Positions 1-6,025 of a DNA stretch of 6,941 nucleotides are shown one piece after another (the stretch's first letter is position 1; each line of letters begins with the position of its first letter). The notes beneath the pieces are model-generated. The model ran no database searches and was not told the DNA's origin. It saw only the letters and a program-made list of their open reading frames with translations. The translations under genes and the position numbers were made by a program. This DNA is from an uncultured Leucothrix sp. Its GTDB lineage: Bacteria; Pseudomonadota; Gammaproteobacteria; Thiotrichales; Thiotrichaceae. The DNA is taken from contig CALAJG010000168.1 of NCBI GenBank assembly GCA_937923375.1, positions 1 to 6,941 on the forward strand, in the 5' to 3' direction.

Positions 1-375
1 AGCAGCACGCTCTATTAAACTTTTACTCGACCCAACAGCTATTGCCGACAAGGTTCCCGTCGTACAAGGACAGACTACTGTAGCATCTGCAACACCGCTG
101 CCACTCGCGACAGGGGCCATCCACTGTTCACGCTCATAAGCGCGTATCTGCTCAGGCGCAGCATCATACAGTTTCGTAAAATAGTCCTGAATCTCTTTTG
201 CTCTTGAGGGCACCTTCAGCTCAGTTTCCATATTGATAACGAGCTGACCAGGCCGCGACATCAGAAGATTAATTTGGATACCTTGCTGAACCAACATTTC
301 CAGTAGCCTTAAACCATACGGTGCGCCTGAAGCCCCAGTCATGATTAGGGTAATCACTTTGGGTGCTTGGCCCAT
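1..375 (-). CDS. ubiX: Flavin prenyltransferase UbiX, N-terminal 125 residues (3' end beyond window)
   Basis: UbiX joins a dimethylallyl group to FMN, making the prenylated flavin cofactor used by the UbiD decarboxylase in ubiquinone synthesis. I translated the open frame running off the left edge. It begins MGQAPKVITLIMTGASGAPY, with the Rossmann-like nucleotide-binding turn GASGAPYG at residues 14-21. Near the cut end it carries the family's flavin-site signature CPCTTGTLSAIAVG (residues 102-115) followed by LIERAA (120-125). The family is usually about 200-210 residues, so roughly 80 are missing outside the window; this is an edge cut, not a broken gene. The ATG shares one base with the mpl stop codon (TAATG), and GAGG lies about 9 bases upstream inside the end of mpl, so it is probably translated by coupling from the same mRNA. 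The mpl-ubiX pairing is also seen in Pseudomonas. Family assignment is secure. Confidence 0.95.
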   Translation of the reverse strand, partial: MGQAPKVITLIMTGASGAPYGLRLLEMLVQQGIQINLLMSRPGQLVINMETELKVPSRAKEIQDYFTKLYDAAPEQIRAYEREQWMAPVASGSGVADATVVCPCTTGTLSAIAVGSSKSLIERAA

Positions 376-1742
376 TATGAGCGCGCCTCAAGCGCTGAAA
401 GAAGTTTATTGTGAATACCGCCAAAGCCACCGTTACTCATCACTAACACCTGATCACTTGGACGTGCCACATCAGCAACGTAAGCAACGATTTCATCAAC
501 ATCATTAAAGATGATTGCTTTCGCTGTGTGTACATCCACTATTTGCTGTAAAGATGTATCTGAATCAGGCGGTTGAAATAGCAAAATTTCATCGGCTAGC
601 GCAAGTGAGTCAGCAAGGCTGGCGTCATGAACTCCCATCTGCATGGTATTTGAACGCGGCTCAAGAATAGCAATTATTTTTTGCTTGCCAACTGTGTTTC
701 TCAATCCAGACAGAGTAGTCTTAATTGCTGTCGGGTGATGGGCAAAATCATCATAAACAGCAATCTCATTGACTTCACCGCGCAACTGCATTCGACGCTT
801 TACTCCCGCAAAATCAGCTAAAGCCGCAATCGCATGCTCAGTCGGTACGCCTACATGCCTCGCTGCTGCAATTGAAGCTAGGGCATTACTCACATTGTGC
901 ATGCCTATTAATGACCAATTGACGGTGCCCTGCTTCTCTCCTTCAAAGAAGACTTCAAACGACTTACCCGACTTATGGCCAAGTTTGACTGTCCATGATG
1001 CATTTGATTCTGACGAGGAAAAGGACTCTACAGGTGTCCAACAGCCCTTATCTAATACGCTTTTTAGATTAGCCTCCTGCTGGTTGCTAACCACTAAACC
1101 ATTGGCAGGCACTGTCCTCAATAGGTGATGAAACTGCGTTTTAATCGCATCCAGATCAGGGAAGATATCTGCATGATCATACTCAAGGTTGTTAAGGATT
1201 AAGGTCTGGGGATGATAATGAACAAATTTTGAACGCTTATCGAAAAAAGCCGTATCATACTCATCAGCTTCGACAACAAAAAATGGAGAGTCGCCTAATC
1301 GGGCTGAAACGCCAAAGTTTTCAGGTACTCCACCAATCAAAAAGCCCGGAGATAAATTCGCATACTCCAGAATCCAAGCCAACATACTTGCTGTGGTCGT
1401 CTTTCCATGGGTGCCGGCAACGGCAAGTACCCAACGATCTTTGAGTATATTTTCGTATAGCCATTGAGGGCCGGAAATATAACGAACCTGCTTATTCAGC
1501 AAGGCCTCAACAATTGGCTTTCCGCGGCTCATAACATTGCCAACTACGACCTGATCAACATCGTCTGGCAGGTCGTCGGGATGGTAGCCTTGAGTTATTT
1601 CTATTCCTTGCGACTCAAGCAAAACGCTCATTGGCGGATAGACATTTTCATCAGAGCCTGTGACATCATGCGACTCTGCACTTGCCAAGCTCGCAACGCC
1701 CCCCATGAACGTACCACATATGCCCAGGATATGGATTTTCAT
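375..1742 (-). CDS. mpl: UDP-N-acetylmuramate:L-alanyl-gamma-D-glutamyl-meso-diaminopimelate ligase (murein tripeptide ligase)
   Basis: Mpl is a cytoplasmic ATP-dependent Mur ligase that reattaches the recovered tripeptide L-Ala-gamma-D-Glu-meso-DAP to UDP-MurNAc, letting the cell reuse wall material. The 455-residue length fits the family. Visible landmarks in order: the N-terminal Rossmann motif GICGTFMGG (7-15); the ATP P-loop GTHGKTTT (110-117); EADEYD (158-163) and NNLEYDHADIF (184-194) of the central domain; MHNVSNALA (281-289); YDDFAHHP (330-337) and EPRSNTMQMGVH (361-372) of the C-terminal domain; and MSNGGFGGIH near the end. GICGTFMGG, EADEYDTAFFDKRSKF and FAHHP separate Mpl from MurC. 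The ATG at 1742 has GGAA about 10 bases upstream and lies just downstream of an extended -10 promoter. It is the first gene of a two-gene unit with ubiX, overlapping it by one base. Confidence 0.97.
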   Translation of the reverse strand: MKIHILGICGTFMGGVASLASAESHDVTGSDENVYPPMSVLLESQGIEITQGYHPDDLPDDVDQVVVGNVMSRGKPIVEALLNKQVRYISGPQWLYENILKDRWVLAVAGTHGKTTTASMLAWILEYANLSPGFLIGGVPENFGVSARLGDSPFFVVEADEYDTAFFDKRSKFVHYHPQTLILNNLEYDHADIFPDLDAIKTQFHHLLRTVPANGLVVSNQQEANLKSVLDKGCWTPVESFSSSESNASWTVKLGHKSGKSFEVFFEGEKQGTVNWSLIGMHNVSNALASIAAARHVGVPTEHAIAALADFAGVKRRMQLRGEVNEIAVYDDFAHHPTAIKTTLSGLRNTVGKQKIIAILEPRSNTMQMGVHDASLADSLALADEILLFQPPDSDTSLQQIVDVHTAKAIIFNDVDEIVAYVADVARPSDQVLVMSNGGFGGIHNKLLSALEARS

Positions 1743-1772
1743 GTCAATATTTCCGTGATTGTATGTATAGCA

Positions 1773-1781
1773 ATTATAGCA
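1773..1781 (-). promoter_or_regulatory. Extended -10 promoter for mpl-ubiX
   Basis: On the minus strand the bases TGCTATAAT form a perfect extended -10 element (TG-n-TATAAT). At the correct 16-18 base distance there is no good -35 box; a TTGAAA at 1796-1791 lies only 12 bases upstream. Extended -10 promoters can work without a -35, so this is credible. Transcription would begin near 1766, giving a leader of about 24 bases before the mpl ATG at 1742. It is the only strong promoter-like site in the 105 bases between mpl and the upstream c-di-GMP gene. No start site has been measured here. Confidence 0.6.
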
Positions 1782-1847
1782 TTAACAGTGTTTCAAACGG
1801 ATAGAAACCTTTGCGCTGAGTGAGATTAAAGCCGACAGACTTAAAAG

Positions 1848-3701
1848 CTATACCGCTTCAGCCAACTGGGGAGTTGCGGCTAGGTGAGGTTTTATCATTT
1901 CAGTCAGTGGCTGCGGTTTCGAAATACCGTACCCTTGACCATAGTCAACACCCATTTTAGTTAGCAAGGCAATGATCTTGTCATCTTCTACATACTCAGC
2001 AATGATTTTTAAGTTCATCGACTGACCTACCTGAGTAACTGACTCGACAATATTTCTGGCAATCGGATCTTTCATAAGATCTTTGACAAATATACCGTCT
2101 ATTTTCAGGTAGTCGACATCCAGAGAGGTAAGGTAACCATAAGAACTCACACCAGTACCAAAGTCATCTAAAGAAAAGCTACTTCCGAGCCCTTTAAGCG
2201 TGCTGATAAATCGAGTTGCTAACGTCAAATCATTAACTGCAACCGCCTCTGTAATTTCAAAACACAGCATATGTGGATCTACACCAGCTGTTTCGATCTC
2301 TTCGAGTACAAAATCAAGAAATACTGCCTCATCGAGGCTTTGCCCCGACAGATTAATAGCAAATACCGGCAACGGATCAGCATGACCTACTTTCGCAATA
2401 TGTCGGAAGGCCTCATGCACCACCCAGCGATCCAACTCAGGCATCATGGAGAAATATTCCGCTACAGGAATGAATTCATCTGGCGACACAAACTTACCAT
2501 CCTCTCCAACCATCCTAATTAACAACTCATAGTGATGAAAAGGTAAATCAAACTTACCCCTTGCCAGAGGATGAATTGGCTGTGCAAACAACTCAAAGTT
2601 GTTTTCTTTGAACGCTTTCTTCAGGCTCCACACGCCTTCCATATTGCTTTGTTCTTGCTTCATTTCCTGATTATCTGACCGGTAAGCAACCACGCGATTT
2701 CCACCATGATTCCGAGCAGTTCGACAGGCGATATCTGCTTCTGTCATTGCTTTAGCAGAAGAATTAGCATCTTTTTTGAGTACAACGAATCCGCCACTTA
2801 ACGACACAGGAAAGGTTTGGGTGTTCCAGTTAAATTGAAAATCACCAACTACCCTACGTATCATTTTCATTTTATCAGCGGCCGCTACCAGTGATGTTTC
2901 TTTAAATAAAATACCAAAGTCATTTCCAGCCAGGCGACCCAGAATATCTTCCTGACCATCGTTAATCGCCTCTTTAAGGTGACCCACTATCTTGTTTATT
3001 AACGAATCACCCGCCGCATATCCCACAGTATCGTTAATCGTTTTAAACTGATCTATTGATATCGTCATGAGAACGTTGGTAGACCCATGTTTTTTAGAAT
3101 CATCAATAGCCGCCTTAACAGACGATTCAAATGCCTTTCGATTAAGCAACCCGGTGGGACCATCATGACGCTCTATGTACTTTAACTGAGACTCTACTGC
3201 TCGTGTAGCTGAAACATCTTCCAAGAAGACAGCATACTGCGACAGCAGTGGATCACTGTGATTCTCAACACGCGCAACCGTAACATTCATCCAAGCATTG
3301 ATGCCGCCCTGATAGCGAACGATACAATTGATAACTTGTGACTGCTGCGCAGAGTAACTTTCCTTATTATAATTTAGGAAATCTTTTATCGGAATTTTGG
3401 TTTGGGAGTTTTGCAACTCGAATAGTGCACTAACCGGTTTTCCCAAGTTTCGCCGTAGTGGGCTATCAAACAGAGTTTCAGCTGAAGGGTTAAGGTAAAT
3501 GACATTGTATTGCCCTGTGAGCAATACGACCGGAAAAGGCACAATTTTGAAAACCTCTTCCTTAAGAGCTGCCATGTCACCTGACTGACCATACTCATTG
3601 AAAGAACGGCTTTTTCTATATTTAAAATACCCAAACAAGCCGAGCGCCGTTAGGATAACGCCGGAGATTACTGTGCCTAGATGGTCTAATATAAAAGACA
3701 A
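1848..3701 (-). CDS. Membrane-anchored PAS-GGDEF-EAL protein; probable c-di-GMP phosphodiesterase with a degenerate cyclase domain
   Basis: This 617-residue protein probably hydrolyses cyclic-di-GMP to pGpG at the inner membrane. Residues 8-27 form one hydrophobic helix followed by basic KYRKSR, so the bulk should face the cytoplasm. Residues about 45-165 resemble a PAS sensor (PFPVVLL, VIYLNPSAETLF). The GGDEF domain (about 170-340) looks inactive: the signature reads AGNDF (258-262), the usual first metal-binding Asp of the DxDxFK motif is Ser215, and no RxxD inhibitory site precedes the signature. Asn223, Asp224 and Asp232 remain, so nucleotide binding is possible. The EAL domain (about 355-605) keeps the expected catalytic set: E392 (ELLIR), N450, E482 (FEITE), D512-D513 (DDFGTG), K533, E569 and Q589. 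The start is TTG: an in-frame TAG lies three codons upstream and the next ATG (residue 43) would delete the membrane helix. No good Shine-Dalgarno is visible. The gene stands alone between a terminator and the mpl promoter. Confidence 0.9.
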   Translation of the reverse strand: MSFILDHLGTVISGVILTALGLFGYFKYRKSRSFNEYGQSGDMAALKEEVFKIVPFPVVLLTGQYNVIYLNPSAETLFDSPLRRNLGKPVSALFELQNSQTKIPIKDFLNYNKESYSAQQSQVINCIVRYQGGINAWMNVTVARVENHSDPLLSQYAVFLEDVSATRAVESQLKYIERHDGPTGLLNRKAFESSVKAAIDDSKKHGSTNVLMTISIDQFKTINDTVGYAAGDSLINKIVGHLKEAINDGQEDILGRLAGNDFGILFKETSLVAAADKMKMIRRVVGDFQFNWNTQTFPVSLSGGFVVLKKDANSSAKAMTEADIACRTARNHGGNRVVAYRSDNQEMKQEQSNMEGVWSLKKAFKENNFELFAQPIHPLARGKFDLPFHHYELLIRMVGEDGKFVSPDEFIPVAEYFSMMPELDRWVVHEAFRHIAKVGHADPLPVFAINLSGQSLDEAVFLDFVLEEIETAGVDPHMLCFEITEAVAVNDLTLATRFISTLKGLGSSFSLDDFGTGVSSYGYLTSLDVDYLKIDGIFVKDLMKDPIARNIVESVTQVGQSMNLKIIAEYVEDDKIIALLTKMGVDYGQGYGISKPQPLTEMIKPHLAATPQLAEAV

Positions 3702-3771
3702 AATATTCTATATACCGATTTATTCTTATTATTTAGTTTGTATTTATACGCTATTTCAACTTAATCAGTGC

Positions 3772-3800
3772 TGTATATTGAGCAGAGCTTCTCCTTTCAT
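3772..3800 (-). promoter_or_regulatory. Weak candidate promoter for the PAS-GGDEF-EAL gene
   Basis: Because a strong terminator precedes this gene, a promoter is expected between 3702 and 3815. The best spaced pair I find on the minus strand is ATGAAA (3800-3795) and TATACA (3777-3772), separated by 17 bases, each matching four of six consensus positions. Transcription would start near 3765, leaving an AT-rich leader of about 64 bases. Another -35-like box, TTGAAA (3759-3754), lacks a good -10 partner. The region is so AT-rich that chance matches are likely, and a non-sigma70 promoter cannot be excluded. Confidence 0.2.
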
Positions 3801-3815
3801 CTGAACTTTCCCATT

Positions 3816-3851
3816 AAAAAAGGCCGATATCTCTTTCAAGATATCGACCTT
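3816..3851 (-). terminator. Intrinsic terminator of the rpsP-rimM-trmD-rplS operon
   Basis: Read on the minus strand, arm AAGGTCGATATCT (3851-3839) pairs with AGATATCGGCCTT (3832-3820) in a 13-base-pair stem with a single G-U wobble. One further T-G pair can form inside, closing a GAAA tetraloop. A run of six T (3821-3816) follows directly. It begins about 28 bases after the rplS stop codon, where the operon should end. The opposite strand has no T-run after the stem, so it should act mainly in one direction. Confidence 0.95.
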
Positions 3852-3879
3852 AGTATTAGCGTAATTGCTATGTTTAGAA

Positions 3880-4224
3880 TTACACTTTTTCTTTGATTCT
3901 GGCTGCCTTACCAGTCAAACCACGCAGGTAGTACAACTTTGCGCGACGCACCGCTCCGCGCCGTTTTACTTCTATACTACCGATTTGGCTACTGTAAGTC
4001 TGGAACACACGCTCTACGCCTTCACCGTAAGAAATCTTACGAACGGTAAATGCTGAATTCAGGCCGCGATTGCGCTTAGCAATGACAACCCCTTCAAAAG
4101 CCTGAAGACGTTCACGATCACCTTCACGAACTTTAACCTGAACCACAACGGTGTCGCCCGGACCAAACTGTGGGATTTCTTTGTTCATTTGCTCAGCTTC
4201 GAGCTGTTGAATAATGGTACTCAT
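3880..4224 (-). CDS. rplS: 50S ribosomal protein L19
   Basis: L19 is a large-subunit protein located at the interface between the 50S and 30S subunits. The 114-residue product matches the usual length of about 115 and is collinear with the Escherichia coli protein as I recall it: MSTIIQQLE at the start, FGPGDTVVVQV (20-30), LQAFEGVVIAKRNRGLNSAF, TVRKISYGEGVERVF and the basic C-terminal segment VKRRGAVRRAKLYYLR followed by TGKAARIKE. The ATG at 4224 is preceded by GAGG seven bases upstream, and this site lies within the last codons of trmD. Only two bases separate the trmD stop from this ATG, so coupling is likely. It is the last gene before the terminator. Confidence 0.98.
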   Translation of the reverse strand: MSTIIQQLEAEQMNKEIPQFGPGDTVVVQVKVREGDRERLQAFEGVVIAKRNRGLNSAFTVRKISYGEGVERVFQTYSSQIGSIEVKRRGAVRRAKLYYLRGLTGKAARIKEKV

Positions 4225-4226
4225 GA

Positions 4227-4973
4227 CTAAACCTCGGAAGTCTTAATTTCTTTTATAAAATCTGCTAGCAGAACCGCATCCTGCTCACTCAATTCTTTAT
4301 TTGCCAGCAAGCCCGGTCGTCGCTGTTGTGTGCGACCCAACGCCTGCTGCCTACGCCATTTTTTTATCCGCTGATGGTCACCACTCAGCAAAACATTTGG
4401 TACTTCAAGCCCTTCAAACACCTCGGGCCTGGTGAAGTGAGGATGGTCAAGCAATCCTGTCGAAAATGAATCCTCAACAGCCGACTCATCATGTCCTAGC
4501 ACTTCCGGCAGTAAACGCGTCACGCCATCAATTACAACCATGGCAGCGAGCTCACCTCCGCTAAGTACGTAATCTCCGATAGACCACTCTTCGTCTATCT
4601 CAAGATCTACAATTCTTTCATCTATCCCTTCGTATCGACCACACACTAGAACCAAATCAGTCTGGGTCGTTAACTCAGCTAACATTGACTGAGTTAAGGG
4701 CCTTCCCTGAGGACTTAGATAAATTGTCCTGGTATTTTTAGCTTTTAATCGTTGCTGTCGAATGGCTTTAACCAAGCAATCAGCACGCATCACCATTCCC
4801 GGGCCGCCGCCATAAGGTCTGTCATCAACAGTCCTATGAACATCCTCTGCAAAATCGCGTGGATTAACACATTCTAAATGCACCAGACCGCGCTTATGCG
4901 CCCTACCAACAACACCTTCAGCAACCACGCCTTTAACCAATTCAGGAAAGAGTGTAATAACTGAAATATTCAT
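4227..4973 (-). CDS. trmD: tRNA (guanine37-N1)-methyltransferase TrmD
   Basis: TrmD uses S-adenosylmethionine to methylate N1 of G37 next to the anticodon in tRNAs reading CNN and some other codons, which prevents +1 frameshifting; it is generally essential. The 248-residue product is of typical length. It shows the SPOUT trefoil-knot landmarks: RPYGGGPGMV (52-61), LSPQGRPL (86-93), VCGRYEGIDERIVD (110-123) and EWSIGDYVLSGGELA (129-143). The linker then reads EDSFSTGLLDHPHFTRPE, where Asp168 matches the proposed catalytic base of the E. coli enzyme by recalled alignment. The rimM stop (TAG) abuts the ATG with no gap, and a GGAC about eight bases upstream inside rimM is the likely ribosome site. 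No abnormality is seen. Confidence 0.98.
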   Translation of the reverse strand: MNISVITLFPELVKGVVAEGVVGRAHKRGLVHLECVNPRDFAEDVHRTVDDRPYGGGPGMVMRADCLVKAIRQQRLKAKNTRTIYLSPQGRPLTQSMLAELTTQTDLVLVCGRYEGIDERIVDLEIDEEWSIGDYVLSGGELAAMVVIDGVTRLLPEVLGHDESAVEDSFSTGLLDHPHFTRPEVFEGLEVPNVLLSGDHQRIKKWRRQQALGRTQQRRPGLLANKELSEQDAVLLADFIKEIKTSEV

Positions 4974-5489
4974 CTAAAAGTCCGGGTCCCAATCAACCAG
5001 AATAACCCCTGACTTCAAGTCTACATTCTTTACAAAGTTGTCCCGGATATAAGGAATAAATCGCTCCTTATCGCCTTGCACAACCATGACATCGTTATTG
5101 CCAGTCTCAAATAACCATTCAAGATTACCTAAATCAACACCTTGCTCATTAACAACGTTTAAGCCAATTAGCTGTGACCAGTAATACTCGCCCTCACCTA
5201 ACTGTACTAGTTGATGTGAGTAGACAAAAACTGTTGCGCCAATCAATGCTTCTGACGCGTTGCGTGTCTCTATTCCTTCAAGCTGAGCAACAATTGCTTT
5301 GCCCTGCTCTCTACCCCGTAACACCCGATATTCTTGATCACGACCATTGTGCCTGAGTAACCAGCGACGATAGTCTGTAATTTGAATTCTCGGTGAGGTG
5401 TAAGAAAACACCTTAACCCAACCCTGAATTCCAAAAACACCGTTAACCTTACCAAGCTCGACCAGAGACTGCTCTTCCTCAATCTTCAT
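4974..5489 (-). CDS. rimM: Ribosome maturation factor RimM
   Basis: RimM helps fold the head of the 30S subunit, binding protein S19 during 16S rRNA maturation. The 171-residue product has the two expected parts. The N-terminal RimM domain contains LVELGKVNGVFGIQGWVKVF (9-28). The C-terminal PRC-barrel-like domain (about 96-171) begins with YYWSQLIGLNVVNEQG and includes ETGNNDVMVV and IPYIRDNFVKNVDLKSGVI, ending WDPDF. The length fits the family. The ATG at 5489 lies 21 bases below the rpsP stop, with a modest CAGGGTG upstream, so translation may be weaker than that of the flanking ribosomal protein genes, as is known for E. coli. It directly abuts trmD. Confidence 0.97.
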   Translation of the reverse strand: MKIEEEQSLVELGKVNGVFGIQGWVKVFSYTSPRIQITDYRRWLLRHNGRDQEYRVLRGREQGKAIVAQLEGIETRNASEALIGATVFVYSHQLVQLGEGEYYWSQLIGLNVVNEQGVDLGNLEWLFETGNNDVMVVQGDKERFIPYIRDNFVKNVDLKSGVILVDWDPDF

Positions 5490-5510
5490 GATCTAAGCAC
5501 CCTGCCCGAA

Positions 5511-5768
5511 TTAAGCAGCAGCTTCGGCTTTTGCAGCACCTTTCAATAAACCTGCTACACGGTCGCTTGTTTGAGCACCTAGTCCAATCCAATGTTGGAT
5601 ACGATCATGCTCAAGGTGCAAACGCACTTCCTGACCACGAGCGACAGGGTTAAAGTAACCCAAACGCTCAATATAGCCACTGTCACGAGGCTTACGCGAA
5701 TCTGTCACTACAATATGATAAAACGGGCGCTTCTTTGAACCGCCTCTAGCCATGCGAATTGTAACCAT
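5511..5768 (-). CDS. rpsP: 30S ribosomal protein S16
   Basis: S16 is a small-subunit protein needed early in 30S assembly. I place the start at the ATG at 5768, which gives 85 residues beginning MVTIRMARGGSKKRPFYHIV, the near-universal N-terminus of the family. The frame stays open upstream to a TTG at 5801, but those extra 11 residues have no counterpart in S16, and the TTG falls in the loop of a leader hairpin. Further landmarks are VTDSRKPRDSGYIERLGYFNP and ALINE-like S16 C-terminal residues with RIQHWIGLGAQTSDRVAGLL. The tail is alanine-rich (AAKAEAAA). The Shine-Dalgarno is weak (AGAAG about 8 bases upstream). It leads the four-gene operon with rimM, trmD and rplS. Confidence 0.97.
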   Translation of the reverse strand: MVTIRMARGGSKKRPFYHIVVTDSRKPRDSGYIERLGYFNPVARGQEVRLHLEHDRIQHWIGLGAQTSDRVAGLLKGAAKAEAAA

Positions 5769-5790
5769 AAATATATCTTCTGCCGGATTG

Positions 5791-5812
5791 CAGGACAGCA
5801 AATAGCGTCCTG
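5791..5812 (-). promoter_or_regulatory. Hairpin in the rpsP leader mRNA
   Basis: On the minus strand CAGGAC (5812-5807) and GTCCTG (5796-5791) are perfect complements flanking a 10-base loop. The hairpin would lie in the 5' leader, about 22 bases before the rpsP ATG and about 12 bases after the predicted transcription start. No T-run follows, so it is not an intrinsic terminator. It could stabilise the message or mediate feedback by a ribosomal protein, but I recognise no named gammaproteobacterial leader family here, so its role is inference. Confidence 0.35.
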
Positions 5813-5831
5813 TCTCAAAAGGAAACGGGGG

Positions 5832-5837
5832 ATTATA
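5832..5837 (-). promoter_or_regulatory. -10 box of the rpsP operon promoter, with C-rich discriminator
   Basis: The minus strand carries a perfect TATAAT followed immediately by CCCCCG. A GC-rich stretch between the -10 box and the start site is typical of ribosomal promoters under stringent (ppGpp/DksA) control. Transcription would begin near 5825, giving a leader of about 57 bases. At 17 bases spacing the -35 position reads CTTTTC, a poor match, and there is no TG extension, so activity may depend on upstream contacts. Position ahead of the operon supports the call; stringent control is inferred. Confidence 0.55.
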
Positions 5838-5894
5838 CGCTAACCTTGCGAGAAGAAAAGAGGTATTTCAAAGAATTGTTACAACCAAATATTT

Positions 5895-5900
5895 TATAAT
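5895..5900 (+). promoter_or_regulatory. Candidate -10 box for the plus-strand small gene
   Basis: A perfect TATAAT occurs on the plus strand 126 bases before the ATG at 6026. No matching -35 is present at 16-18 bases (a TTGTTA at 5876-5881 is only 13 bases away), and there is no extended -10. If used, it would give a leader of about 119 bases that includes the complementary segments at 5953-6020, and it would fire divergently from the rpsP promoter about 60 bases away. The sequence around it is AT-rich, so chance is a real alternative. Confidence 0.3.
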
Positions 5901-5952
5901 TGCCACCATTCATGCGGCTTATTGTAGATTTGATTAGCACTCTATGGAAACA

Positions 5953-6020
5953 TCTCCGGGGTGCCTTGCACGCACAACCCAAACTATTTGCCAGTAAAAT
6001 AAAAAACTCACACCCCGAGA
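5953..6020 (+). promoter_or_regulatory. Possible RBS-masking leader with two mutually exclusive hairpins
   Basis: Bases 5953-5963 (TCTCCGGGGTG) can pair with 6011-6020 (CACCCCGAGA): ten pairs with one bulged C. The second arm contains GAGA, the only Shine-Dalgarno-like bases before the ATG at 6026, so pairing would hide the ribosome site. The same first arm can instead form a local hairpin: GGGGTGC (5958-5964) with GCAC (5972-5975) plus CCC (5978-5980), with two bulged A, leaving the ribosome site free. The pairings are seen in the sequence; a switching function is inferred. Confidence 0.3.
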
Positions 6021-6025
6021 AACCT

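Noticed and set aside
769..1823. Several plus-strand open frames opposite mpl and in its upstream gap
   Set aside because: Those within mpl are antisense shadows of its well-conserved coding frame; they and the one running into the upstream gap have no Shine-Dalgarno or family signature.
1826..1844. Weak hairpin after the PAS-GGDEF-EAL stop codon as a terminator
   Set aside because: Only five pairs including a G-U wobble, then a mismatch, and no real T-run; too weak to call.
3777..3811. Strong AGGAG (minus strand) in the gap above the c-di-GMP gene, hinting at a small leader peptide
   Set aside because: No ATG, GTG or TTG lies at a suitable distance downstream; the nearby ATG gives only 11 codons and overlaps the AGGAG.
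5769..5801. TTG start at 5801 extending S16 by 11 residues
   Set aside because: S16 proteins begin at MVTIR; the extra residues have no family match and the TTG lies in a predicted hairpin loop.
5900..6025. Upstream TTG (5900) or ATG (5912) start giving a 160-164 residue version of the orphan protein
   Set aside because: It would bury the signal-peptide-like segment in the interior, there is no Shine-Dalgarno, and the TTG overlaps the -10 box.
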